This document shows positions 15,373 through 23,960 of a stretch of 64,000 nucleotides of DNA, piece by piece. This DNA comes from Streptomyces sp. NBC_00078 (GTDB lineage Bacteria; Actinomycetota; Actinomycetes; Streptomycetales; Streptomycetaceae), in assembly GCF_026343335.1 (NCBI RefSeq), contig NZ_JAPELX010000001.1:3224001-3288000 (forward strand), read 5' to 3'. A program made the position numbers and the translations under genes. Below the pieces are notes generated by a model that made no database searches, had not been told where the DNA came from, and saw only the letters and a list, made by a program, of their open reading frames with translations. The stretch's first letter is position 1. Each line of letters opens with the position of its first letter.

Positions 15373-15731
15373 CGTGTGCCTTTCTTTTGTAAGCCTGACT
15401 TCTCCCGGCCTAACGAGAGGGCGACCTCCTGGAAACCCTGTTGCCGCCAGTTCGGGGAACTCATACGAATGGACCCTGACCTGCCAATGCTCCAAACGGG
15501 TGACTCAAGGTGACAAATAGCCCATGGAAACGCCACCATTCCGACACAGTTCACCGGTCCGCAGATAAATACGGCGGAGCAGCTAGAGTGGCTCACCTCG
15601 TGATTCCAGCGATGCCGGTTGAACAACGGACCTCACGCTCTCGAACGGGTGCGGGATTTTATATCAAGAACACGAGCCGCACGTCCTGGCCCCCGGCTCG
15701 GACTCTTTTGTTCGGAAGGGCAGCGTCGCTC
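15373..15731. other. Divergent intergenic region before the exopolysaccharide operon
   Basis: This 359-bp gap must hold promoters for the small secreted gene (minus) and the glycosyltransferase operon (plus). I see no gene, no strong repeat and no consensus sigma-70-type promoter. It is less GC-rich than its surroundings. Confidence 0.5.
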
Positions 15732-16862
15732 ATGCGTAATTCCCCATGCGTGCCGCACATTCTGCATGTCACCCAGCCCGTCGAGGGCGGTGTCGCGCGG
15801 GTCGTGACGGACCTGGTGGCGGCCCAACTCGCCGCGGGATTGCGGGTCACCGTCGCCTGTCCGCAGGACGGCATGCTGTCGGACGCACTGCGGGCGCAGG
15901 ACTGCACGGTGCTGCGCTGGGACGCGACCCGCTCGCCGGGACGCCGACTTCCCGGCGAGGTACGGCAGTTGGCACGGATCACGTGTGACGTACGGCCGCA
16001 CCTGGTGCACGCGCACAGTGCGAAGGCGGGACTAGCGGCCCGGCTCGCGGTACGCGGCCGTATCCCCACCGTCTTCCAGCCGCACGCCTGGTCGTTCGAG
16101 GCCGCGGGCGGTGTCGTCGCGCGCCTGGCAGTGGGCTGGGAGCGGTTGGGGGCCCGGTGGGCGACGCGCATCGTGTGCGTGAGCGAGGCGGAGCGGCGTA
16201 CCGGGGAGCGCCGCGGAATCAGTGCCCTGTGGCGTGTCGTCCCCAACGGCGTCGACACGCTCAGGTTCCGGCCGGAAGGGCCGCAGGAGGACCACGGGTC
16301 CGGCACGGGCCCCCTCGTCGTGTGCGTGGGCCGGCTGTGCCACCAGAAGGGGCAGGACGTGCTTCTGAGGGCCTGGCCCGAAGTGGAGCGGCAGGTGCCC
16401 GGCGCACGGTTGGCGCTGGTCGGCGACGGCCCGGACGCGGACCGGCTGCGCTCAGGTGCGCCCGATTCCGTACGGTTCACCGGCGCCGCGCCCGACGCCG
16501 CCCCCTGGTACCGGGCCGCCGACGTCACGGTCCTGCCGTCCCGCTGGGAAGGCATGGCACTCGCTCCGCTGGAGGCCATGGCATGCGCCCGGCCGGTCGT
16601 CGTCACCGACGTGGACGGGGCACGCGAGAGCCTGCCGCCGGAGCATCCGCCGCACTGCCTGGTGCCGCCGGAGGACTCCGACGCGCTGGCCCGGGCGCTG
16701 TCGGCGCTGTTGCGGGACGAGCAGCTGCGCACGGCGCTGGGCGCACAGGGCCGTAGGCATGTGCTCGCCGCTCACGATCTACGGCACGCGGCGGACGCCG
16801 TGATCGACGTCTACCGCGAATTGCTCGGCGTCGTTGTCGCGCCGGTCGTCGTACCCAACTAG
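15732..16862 (+). CDS. GT4-family glycosyltransferase, first gene of EPS operon
   Basis: A 376-aa GT-B enzyme. The N-terminal acceptor half opens HILHVTQPVEGGVARVVTDL, with the usual Gly-rich first loop and HAHSAKAGLAARL. The C-terminal donor half has VVPNGVD, VCVGRLCHQKGQD and the E-x7-E motif in SRWEGMALAPLEAMAC. It would transfer a nucleotide-activated sugar, with retention, onto a lipid-linked intermediate at the inner membrane face. The ATG at 15732 is preferred because the GT4 fold starts right after it. The sugar transferase gene follows 8-20 bp downstream. Confidence 0.9.
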   Translation: MRNSPCVPHILHVTQPVEGGVARVVTDLVAAQLAAGLRVTVACPQDGMLSDALRAQDCTVLRWDATRSPGRRLPGEVRQLARITCDVRPHLVHAHSAKAGLAARLAVRGRIPTVFQPHAWSFEAAGGVVARLAVGWERLGARWATRIVCVSEAERRTGERRGISALWRVVPNGVDTLRFRPEGPQEDHGSGTGPLVVCVGRLCHQKGQDVLLRAWPEVERQVPGARLALVGDGPDADRLRSGAPDSVRFTGAAPDAAPWYRAADVTVLPSRWEGMALAPLEAMACARPVVVTDVDGARESLPPEHPPHCLVPPEDSDALARALSALLRDEQLRTALGAQGRRHVLAAHDLRHAADAVIDVYRELLGVVVAPVVVPN

Positions 16863-16882
16863 AGCAGGAAGTGCATCACCAG

Positions 16883-18346
16883 ATGACTGCGGAAAGTACC
16901 GTTCCCCCTCCTGCGGGGCAGCAGCCGCGGGCGGCAGGGCGCGCCGTCTCCGTTCTCGCCCCTCGCCGCCCCGCAGCCGGACGCCGACTGCCCGCCGGAC
17001 GGAGAGGCCGCCCTCCGCGGCGCGCCTCCCGGGTGCCCTTGCCCCTCGTCGACGGCGGCGCCACCGTGCTGGGCGCCCTTGTCGTGCCCCGGGCCGTCAC
17101 ATACCCGCTGGTCATCGTTGTGCTGGCCCTCGGTGTGATGCTGCTGAACCGGCGGGCCGGCCTGTACGACGCCTCCGTCACGCGCGGCTCGCTGGACGAA
17201 CTCCCCGCCGTCTGCGGCCGGATCGCCGTCGGCTGGGCGGCCGTGGCGGCGCTCTCCCCGCTGCGACCGCTGCCGCTGACCGTGCTGGTCACCGCGTTCG
17301 CCGTGCACTGCGCGGCAGGCTGCGCGGGTCGCGCGGCGGTGCACGGACACCGTGCGCGGCGGCGTCGGCCCTGCCCCGCGCTGGTGGTCGGCCCGGTCAC
17401 GGCGGCCCGGCCGGTCGCGGCCGCGCTGCTGCGCCAACCCGGCTGCGGTGTACGGCCGGTGGGCCTGGTCAGCGACTCCCTGGACGTGCTCACCGGTTCC
17501 GGCGAAGGTCACGGGTGTCCGGTCCTCACCACGGATCAGGAGACGCATCGGGCGGTCATCCAGAACGGTGTGGAGACGGTGCTGGTCGTGGGCGCCGCCA
17601 CTCGGGTGGAGAAGGCCGCACTGCTGCGGGATCTCGCCGCGTACGGCTGCGTGGTGTGGGAGCTGGACACGGACCCGCCGTCGTACGGCTCCGACGGGCT
17701 GCGTGAAGGAACCGGGCATCTGGCGGGCTACCCGCGCCGGCTGCTGTCTCCGGGCGGCGGACGGCAGCGCGTCAGCAGGGGCAAGCGTGTGCTCGACATG
17801 GCGCTGTCCGGCTCACTGCTGCTGCTGGCCGGCCCGGTGCTGCTGGTGTGCGCGGCCGTGCTGCTGGTCATGGACGGGCCCGGGGTGCTGTTCCGGCAGG
17901 AGCGGATCGGCAAGGACGGGCGGCCGTTCACCCTGCTGAAGTTCCGCACCCACCGGCCCGCCAGCGCGCACGAGGCGGCGACCCGCTGGAGCGTGGCGAA
18001 CGAGCACGAGATGAGCCGCTTCTGCCGGTTCCTGCGCCGCACCTCGCTGGACGAGCTGCCGCAGCTGTGGAACGTCTGCCGCGGCGACATGAGCCTGGTC
18101 GGCCCGCGCCCCGAACGGCCCTACTTCGTGGCCATGTTCAGCCAGGCCCATCCCGGCTACCGGGAGCGTCACCGGATGCCGACCGGGATCACCGGGCTCG
18201 CCCAGATCCACGGGCTGCGCGGCGACACCTCCATCGAGGACCGGTGCCGCTTCGACAACGCCTACATCGACAACTGGTCGCTGTGGCAGGACATCTGCAT
18301 TCTGGTGCGTACGGCGGTGCTGTTCGTGCGCCCGACGGGGAGCTGA
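16883..18346 (+). CDS. Undecaprenyl-phosphate sugar phosphotransferase (initiating enzyme)
   Basis: A 487-aa polyprenyl glycosylphosphotransferase of the WbaP/WcaJ type. An Arg/Pro-rich N-terminus is followed by several membrane helices (~55-150), a CoA-binding-like middle domain (~155-280), one further helix (~300-325) and the bacterial sugar-transferase domain: FRQERIGKDGRPFTLLKFRT, RRTSLDELPQLWNV, GDMSLVGPRPER and GITGLAQIHG. It starts repeat-unit synthesis by moving a hexose-1-phosphate onto undecaprenyl phosphate. The ATG at 16883 is chosen for ribosome-site spacing; a GTG at 16871 would add four residues. Confidence 0.92.
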   Translation: MTAESTVPPPAGQQPRAAGRAVSVLAPRRPAAGRRLPAGRRGRPPRRASRVPLPLVDGGATVLGALVVPRAVTYPLVIVVLALGVMLLNRRAGLYDASVTRGSLDELPAVCGRIAVGWAAVAALSPLRPLPLTVLVTAFAVHCAAGCAGRAAVHGHRARRRRPCPALVVGPVTAARPVAAALLRQPGCGVRPVGLVSDSLDVLTGSGEGHGCPVLTTDQETHRAVIQNGVETVLVVGAATRVEKAALLRDLAAYGCVVWELDTDPPSYGSDGLREGTGHLAGYPRRLLSPGGGRQRVSRGKRVLDMALSGSLLLLAGPVLLVCAAVLLVMDGPGVLFRQERIGKDGRPFTLLKFRTHRPASAHEAATRWSVANEHEMSRFCRFLRRTSLDELPQLWNVCRGDMSLVGPRPERPYFVAMFSQAHPGYRERHRMPTGITGLAQIHGLRGDTSIEDRCRFDNAYIDNWSLWQDICILVRTAVLFVRPTGS

Positions 18347-18352
18347 GCGCGG

Positions 18353-19690
18353 GTGAGCTCTCCCTCGGCGGCCTCCGTACCGCTCGTACGACGGCCGGCG
18401 GCGCTGCCGGCGCTGCGCCGGGCGGCTCCCGTGCTGCCCGTCGTGGCGGTGATCGCCCTGCTGGGACTGCCGGGCGCGCCGGACAGCGGTGCCTCGCCCG
18501 CCGATCTGGCCTGCGGGCTGGTCGTGCTCTGGGCCGCCGTGACCACCGTACGAGAAGGGCGGCGCCCGCTGACGCGGACGGCGGCGGTGGTGCTCGGTCT
18601 GCCCGTGGTGGGCATCGCGGTCGCCGCGACCGGGGCGGTGACGCCCGGCGACGGGATCACCGGCCTTGCCCGCTATCTGCAGGTGTTCGTGCTGTTCCCG
18701 CTCGCGGTGGTGCTGCTGGTTCGCGACCGGCGCGACGCCCGGCTGTTGCTGTGGTCGCTGGCCGGCCTCGCGCTGTGGCAGGGGGCCGTCGGGGTGCACC
18801 AGTTCCTCACCGGAACCGGGGCCTCGTACCAGGGGGCGGACATCCGGGCGGTGGGCACGTTCGGGCCGTCCGACGTGATGGGCATGGCGAGCGTCGTCGC
18901 GTCCGGGGTGGTGGCCCTGACCGGTCTCGCCCTCGGCACGCGCGCCCGGAACCGGCAGCTCGTCGCGGCCGGCTGTGCGCTGGCGCTGCTCGTGCCGCTC
19001 GCGCTGTCCTTCAGCCGGGGTGCCTGGATCGCCACGGCCGTGGCCTGCGGGACGCAGCTGCTGCTGGCCGGCGTGCGGCGGGCGGTGACGGTGTTCGCGG
19101 CGGCGGTCGCGGCCGCGGTGGTGCTGGTGGGCGGGCTCGGGGTGGGCGCCGCGGCGCTGCAGGAGCGGCTGACCAGCATCACCCAGGTCACCGACACCCC
19201 GGACCAGTCGGTCGTCGACCGCTACACCATGTGGGCGGCGGCCACCGACATGTGGCACGAGCATCCGGTGACGGGCGTCGGCCTGAAGGCCTTTCCCGCC
19301 TACCGCGACGCCCATGCCTCGCTCGCGCTGTCGTCGGGCAGCGACACCGCGGGAGCGGGTCAGGCCTACCGGCGTCAGCCGCTGCTCTCCCCGCACAACA
19401 TGTACCTGCTGCTCCTCAGCGAGCAGGGCCTGCTGGGTCTGCTCACGGTGGCGGGCAGCTGGCTGGCGCTGCTGGTCTGCGCGCTGCGCGGGCTGCGGCG
19501 CGCGGGACGCGCCCGGGACTGCGCGCTCGCGGCCGTCGGTCTGCTGCTGTGGCAGCTCGTGAACTTCCTGTACGCCGACATCGGCGGACCCTCCACCACG
19601 CTGACGGCCGTCTGCTTCGGCCTCGTCGCCTGGTGGTCGCTGGCGGGCGGGGCGCCGGCGGGCCCGGCCGCCGAATCGGGCACGCGGTGA
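18353..19690 (+). CDS. O-antigen ligase / polysaccharide polymerase (Wzy/WaaL-like)
   Basis: A 445-aa polytopic membrane protein with about 11-12 helices and one large extracytoplasmic loop (~255-345). That loop carries HPVTGVGLKAFPAYRDAHAS and LLSPHNMYLLLLSEQGLLGL, the conserved PHN region of the Wzy_C (O-antigen ligase) family. An Arg in SFSRGAWIA is also typical. It likely polymerises lipid-linked repeat units outside the membrane. The GTG at 18353 lies 6 bp after the previous stop. Its own stop overlaps the next start (GTGA), so the two are coupled. Confidence 0.88.
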   Translation: MSSPSAASVPLVRRPAALPALRRAAPVLPVVAVIALLGLPGAPDSGASPADLACGLVVLWAAVTTVREGRRPLTRTAAVVLGLPVVGIAVAATGAVTPGDGITGLARYLQVFVLFPLAVVLLVRDRRDARLLLWSLAGLALWQGAVGVHQFLTGTGASYQGADIRAVGTFGPSDVMGMASVVASGVVALTGLALGTRARNRQLVAAGCALALLVPLALSFSRGAWIATAVACGTQLLLAGVRRAVTVFAAAVAAAVVLVGGLGVGAAALQERLTSITQVTDTPDQSVVDRYTMWAAATDMWHEHPVTGVGLKAFPAYRDAHASLALSSGSDTAGAGQAYRRQPLLSPHNMYLLLLSEQGLLGLLTVAGSWLALLVCALRGLRRAGRARDCALAAVGLLLWQLVNFLYADIGGPSTTLTAVCFGLVAWWSLAGGAPAGPAAESGTR

Positions 19691-21372
19691 GGCCCGGCCC
19701 CGCGAGGACGGCGGACGCCACGGGCCACGCGACCGGCATCTACCGCGCCCGCCCGGCGAATGCGGGGCGGCCGGCCACCCGGCCGGCGGGCGGCCCGCCC
19801 TCGCGCCGCTTCATCGCCCGGGCGACGCTGCTCTCCGCCGCACTGTCCGTCGCCGGGGCGGTCCTCGGCCTCGGACGGGACCAGGCGCTCGCGCACCTTT
19901 TCGGCGCCGGCGCGGAGACCGACGCGTTCCTGGTGGCCTGGACGGTGCCCGAACTCGCGGCGACCCTGCTGATCGAGGACGGCCTGGCGTTCGTGCTCGT
20001 GCCCGCGTTCAGCGCGGCGCTGGCCCGGCGGGCGCTCGGGAAGGGCACTCCCGACCCGGTACGCGCCCTGGTCGCCGCCTCGTTGCCACGGCTGTGCCTC
20101 GCCTTCGCCGCCACGGCCGCGGTCCTGGTGGCCGGGGCGCCGCTGCTGGTCTCGGCCCTCGCGCCCGGTCTGTCCGACCCGTCCCTGGCCGTCTCCTGCA
20201 CGCGGCTGACCGCGACCTGCGTACTGAGCTTCGGGCTGGCCGGGTACTGCAGCGCGGCGCTGCGGGCCCACCGTTCCTATCTCGCCCCCGGCGCGATCTA
20301 CATCGCCTACAACGTCGCGATCATCGCCACGATGTTCGTCCTGGGTGAGCACTGGGGTGTGCGTTCCGCCGCGCTCGGGGTCGCCCTCGGCGGGTGCCTC
20401 ATGGTCGCCGTACAGGCTCCGTCCCTGGGCCGGCGCATCGCCCGGCGGCCCGGCCGCAACGCCTTCGCCTACGACGGGGACGGCGGCCGGCCCCTCGCGC
20501 CCGCCCTGGTCTGCGCCGTCCTGCTGTTCGCCCTGTGCCGGCAGTCGCAGGTCCTCATCGAGCGCTACTTCGCCTCCACGCTGCCCGCCGGCGCCATCTC
20601 GCACCTCAACTACGCCCAGAAGGTCGCCCAGTTGCCGATGTCGCTGTCCATGATGGTGTGCGTCGTCACCTTCCCGGTGGTGGCGCAGGCCGTCGCCGAG
20701 GGCGACACTCGGCGGGCCCGGGACCGGGTCGAGCGGGACGTGGCGCTGATGGCCTGCCTCGTGCTGCTCGGCGCCGCGGTGGTGGTGGCCGGTGCGCCGC
20801 AGATCGTCGAACTCCTTTTCCAGCGTGGAGCGTTCACGGCACAGGACACCGCCGCCACCGCCGCGGTGATGCGGGTGTACGCGACCGGACTGCTCGGGCA
20901 GACCCTGGTCGGGGCGCTCGCACGGTCGTACTTCGCGGGCGGCCGGACCACCTGGTTCCCGCTGGGGGCGATGGGCGTGGGCGCTCTCGTCACCATCAGC
21001 ATCGGCGCCCTGGCCGTCGGCCCCTGGGGGGCGTGCGGCATCGCCGCCGCCAACGCGGCCGGCATCACCGTCACCGCCCTGCTCCTGCTGCACGGCCTGG
21101 GGCCGGGCAGCGTACCCGTGCGCGTGCGCCGGGTGGTCGCCGAACTGGCCCGACCGGTGGGCGCGGCCGTGTGCGCCACCGCAGCCGGGCTCCTGTGTGC
21201 GGGGCTGTTCGCCTCGCCCGCGGCCTCCGTGGCCGCCTGCTGCACCGGCGTGACCGTCGTCTTCCTGCCGCTGGCCTGGATCCTCGACGCAGCGAACGCC
21301 CGGTCCCTCGTGCTGTCCGCCATGCAGTTCCTCCGTCACTCCGTCACACGAAAGCTGGGCCATGGTCGCTGA
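19687..21372 (+). CDS. MurJ/MviN-like lipid-linked oligosaccharide flippase
   Basis: A 561-aa MOP-superfamily protein with about 14 helices. The N-terminal block RRFIARATLLSAALSVAGAV followed by GLGRDQALAHLFGAGAETDA is typical of MurJ, and a QLPMSLSMMVCVVTFPVV segment lies in the middle. MurJ proteins flip lipid II; within this operon it more likely takes the Wzx role of flipping the exopolysaccharide repeat unit. A GTG at 19687 overlaps the upstream TGA by three bases; a 40-residue polar N-terminus precedes the first helix. Its end overlaps the deacetylase gene by 11 bp. Confidence 0.88.
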   Translation: MRPGPARTADATGHATGIYRARPANAGRPATRPAGGPPSRRFIARATLLSAALSVAGAVLGLGRDQALAHLFGAGAETDAFLVAWTVPELAATLLIEDGLAFVLVPAFSAALARRALGKGTPDPVRALVAASLPRLCLAFAATAAVLVAGAPLLVSALAPGLSDPSLAVSCTRLTATCVLSFGLAGYCSAALRAHRSYLAPGAIYIAYNVAIIATMFVLGEHWGVRSAALGVALGGCLMVAVQAPSLGRRIARRPGRNAFAYDGDGGRPLAPALVCAVLLFALCRQSQVLIERYFASTLPAGAISHLNYAQKVAQLPMSLSMMVCVVTFPVVAQAVAEGDTRRARDRVERDVALMACLVLLGAAVVVAGAPQIVELLFQRGAFTAQDTAATAAVMRVYATGLLGQTLVGALARSYFAGGRTTWFPLGAMGVGALVTISIGALAVGPWGACGIAAANAAGITVTALLLLHGLGPGSVPVRVRRVVAELARPVGAAVCATAAGLLCAGLFASPAASVAACCTGVTVVFLPLAWILDAANARSLVLSAMQFLRHSVTRKLGHGR

Positions 21373-22153
21373 CGTCTCTGCCGCATCGCCTACGGCCGAA
21401 CCCGCACCCGGACCGCCCGCGCGAAGACTCGCGGGGCGGGGCCCGGCCGCCTGGGTCGCCATGTACCACTCCGTCTCCGACTGCCCGGACGACCCCTACA
21501 ACGTCACCGTCACTCCCGCACGTCTCGACCGGCAGCTCGCCTGGATGTCCGCGCGCCGTCTGCGCGGGGTGAGCATGCGGGAGCTGCTCGCTGCCCGCGC
21601 CCGCGGCACGGAGCGCGGCCTGGTGGGGCTCACCTTCGACGACGGGTACGCCGACTTCGCGAGCACCGCGCTGCCCGTGCTGTGCCACTGGGGATTCACC
21701 GCGACCGTGTTCGTGCTGCCGGGGCGGCTCGGCGGCGACAACGGCTGGGAGCCGCAGGGGCCGCGCAAGCCGCTGCTCGACGTGGACGGCATCCGCCACG
21801 TCCTGGCCGCGGGCATGGAGGTCGCCTCGCACGGAATGACCCATGTCGATCTGACCAAGGCCACGGACCAGGTGCTGCACACCGAGGTCGACGACAGCCG
21901 TCACCGGCTCGCCGGGATCACCGGCGGCGACGTCGAGGGCTTCTGCTACCCGTACGGCTACCTCGACGAGCGCGCCGCCGCCGCGGTGCGCTCGGCCGGT
22001 TATCGCTACGCCTGCTCGATCTGGCCCGGACCGGCCGGCTGCGGCGACTTCGCGCTGCCCCGCATCCACGTCGGACAGAGCGACACCGCGCTGCGCCTTG
22101 CGCTGAAGAGACGTCTGGCCCGGGTCTACGGCCGAGATGTGGGGGCCGCGTGA
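21362..22153 (+). CDS. Polysaccharide deacetylase (CE4/NodB fold)
   Basis: A 263-aa NodB-homology enzyme. Motif 1 is LTFDDGYADF (catalytic Asp and metal Asp), motif 2 is SHGMTHVDL (metal His pair), and FCYPYGYLDE gives motif 3. A long AMYHSVSDCPDDPYNVTV block stands before motif 1, as in PgaB/IcaB-like deacetylases. It removes N- or O-acetyl groups from a glycan. No signal peptide or membrane helix is seen, so it may act on cytoplasmic lipid-linked units. It overlaps both neighbours (11 bp and 4 bp). Confidence 0.9.
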   Translation: MVADVSAASPTAEPAPGPPARRLAGRGPAAWVAMYHSVSDCPDDPYNVTVTPARLDRQLAWMSARRLRGVSMRELLAARARGTERGLVGLTFDDGYADFASTALPVLCHWGFTATVFVLPGRLGGDNGWEPQGPRKPLLDVDGIRHVLAAGMEVASHGMTHVDLTKATDQVLHTEVDDSRHRLAGITGGDVEGFCYPYGYLDERAAAAVRSAGYRYACSIWPGPAGCGDFALPRIHVGQSDTALRLALKRRLARVYGRDVGAA

Positions 22154-23292
22154 GGGCCCTGCACATCATCACCGGGCTCGGCGTGGGTGGAGCGGAACAG
22201 CAGCTGCGCCTGTTGCTGCGTCACCTTCCCGCACAGTGCGACGTGGTGGCCCTGACCAACCCCGGGCCGGTCGCCGCGGGCCTGGCCGCCGACGGCGTCC
22301 GGGTCACCCACCTCGGGATGGGCGGCAACCGCGACCTGGGCGCGCTGCCCCGGCTGACCCGGCTGATCAGCGCCGGCGGCTACGACGTCGTACACACCCA
22401 TCTGTACCGGGCCTGTCTCTACGGCCGGATCGCGGCGCGGCTCGCGGGCGTGCGGGCCGTCGTGGCCACCGAGCACTCGATCGGTGAGACCCGGCTGGAG
22501 GGGCGGCCGCTGACCGCGGGCGTCCGCGCGCTGTACCTGGCCGGCGAGCGCCTCGGCCGCGCCACCGTCGCCGTCTCACCGGCGGTGGCCGAGCGGCTGC
22601 GGCGCTGGGGTGTGCCCGGGCCACGCATCCGCGTCATCCCGAACGGCATCGACGCGCACCGTTTCCGCTTCGACGAGGTGGGCCGCAAGGAGGCCCGGAA
22701 CCACTACGGGCTGCCGGAGGACTCGTATGTCTTGGGAGGGGTGGGGCGCCTCGCCCCGGGCAAGCGCTTCGACCTGCTGCTGCGCGCGCTGTCCCGGCTG
22801 CCCGGTGACGCGCGGCTGCTGCTGGTCGGCGGCGGGCCCGAGGAGGCGGCGCTGCGGCAGACCGCCCGGGGGCTGGGGGTCGCGGACCGGGTGGTGCTGA
22901 CGGGCGAGCGGCCGTATCTGCCGGAGCCCGGCGACGCCGCACCCGGCCTCGTCGACCTGCTGTCCGCGATGGACGTGCTCGTCTCACCGTCGGCGGAGGA
23001 GGCCTTCGGTCTGGCCGTGGTGGAGGCGCTGGCGGCGGGGCTGCCCGTGCTGTACGCGAGCTGCCCCGCCGTCGACGACCTGCCGCCGGACGCGGCTCCC
23101 GGCGCCCTGCGCGTCACCGGCGGCGCCGGGGCGTACGTACGGGAGCTGCTGCGGCTGCGGGCCGCGGGGCCGGGTGAACGGGCCGCCCCGGAAGCCGTGC
23201 GCCGCTACGACATCGCGTGCAGCGCCCGGCAGTTGATGGATGTGTACACGGCCGCTCTGTCCGGCTCGACCCTGGAAGTGAGTTCTCCATGA
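22150..23292 (+). CDS. GT4-family glycosyltransferase, second of EPS operon
   Basis: A 380-aa GT-B glycosyltransferase. It begins RALHIITGLGVGGAEQQLRL, the classic GT4 N-terminal loop, with VVHTHLYRACLYGR in the acceptor half. The donor half has VIPNGIDAHRF, GVGRLAPGKRFDLLL and SPSAEEAFGLAVVEALAAG, which holds the E-x7-E motif. A GTG start overlaps the previous TGA (GTGA). Together with the first GT4 and the initiating enzyme this suggests a repeat unit of at least three sugars, if each acts once. Confidence 0.9.
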   Translation: MRALHIITGLGVGGAEQQLRLLLRHLPAQCDVVALTNPGPVAAGLAADGVRVTHLGMGGNRDLGALPRLTRLISAGGYDVVHTHLYRACLYGRIAARLAGVRAVVATEHSIGETRLEGRPLTAGVRALYLAGERLGRATVAVSPAVAERLRRWGVPGPRIRVIPNGIDAHRFRFDEVGRKEARNHYGLPEDSYVLGGVGRLAPGKRFDLLLRALSRLPGDARLLLVGGGPEEAALRQTARGLGVADRVVLTGERPYLPEPGDAAPGLVDLLSAMDVLVSPSAEEAFGLAVVEALAAGLPVLYASCPAVDDLPPDAAPGALRVTGGAGAYVRELLRLRAAGPGERAAPEAVRRYDIACSARQLMDVYTAALSGSTLEVSSP

Positions 23293-23960
23293 CCGACACC
23301 CCCACTCGGCGTGACCGGCTGTCAGGCCGTTCGCGCCCACGTGCGAGGCGGCTGCCCTCCTGGTGGCTGCTGCCGGCCGGCGCGCTGCTCGGTGCCGTGG
23401 CCGGCGGCGCGTACGGAGTGGCGAAGCCGCCGCAGTACACGGCGACCAGCTCCGTCGTCGCCGTGGCGGCCGGCCGGTCCGACGTCGACTGCGCCGACGC
23501 GCTCGGCTTCGCGCAGGCGTACGGGAGGGTGGCCCCGCAGCTCGCGGTGCTCGGGGACGCGCAGGTGACGGCGGGCGTGCCGGTCGCGCAGCTGCGCGAC
23601 AGCGTGCAGGTCGCGACCTCACCGGACGCGCCGATGATCGCGGTCTCGGCGACCTCGTCGAGCCCCGCCCAGGCCGTCGACATCGCCAACGCGGTGTCCG
23701 GCACGCTGGTCACCCAGGCGGGACACACCAAGGCCGGCACGGGCATCAGGCTCGAACCCCTGTCCCGGGCGCTGCGGCCCACCGAGCCGTCGTCCCCGTC
23801 GTGGCGGCTGACCTCGCTCGTGGGGGCGAGTGCCGGCGGGCTGCTGGGCGGCCTCACGCTGCTGGCACGGCCGCGGCGGACGACCCGGGACGACGGCCCC
23901 GGCCAGGCGACCGTGCCCGCCCCGACCCACGCCGCGGACGCCCGCGGGACGCTCGCATGA
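23289..23960 (+). CDS. Wzz-like chain-length determinant protein
   Basis: A 223-aa membrane protein. A basic N-terminus is followed by one helix (~26-45, WWLLPAGALLGAVAGGAYGV), an extracytoplasmic domain (~50-175) starting PPQYTATSSVV, and a second helix (~180-200, TSLVGASAGGLLGGLTLLAR). This is the two-helix Wzz layout, without the tyrosine kinase domain fused in Wzc proteins. Wzz-type proteins set polymer length with the Wzy polymerase. An ATGA overlap joins it to the preceding glycosyltransferase, and another to the acyltransferase after it. Confidence 0.8.
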   Translation: MTDTPTRRDRLSGRSRPRARRLPSWWLLPAGALLGAVAGGAYGVAKPPQYTATSSVVAVAAGRSDVDCADALGFAQAYGRVAPQLAVLGDAQVTAGVPVAQLRDSVQVATSPDAPMIAVSATSSSPAQAVDIANAVSGTLVTQAGHTKAGTGIRLEPLSRALRPTEPSSPSWRLTSLVGASAGGLLGGLTLLARPRRTTRDDGPGQATVPAPTHAADARGTLA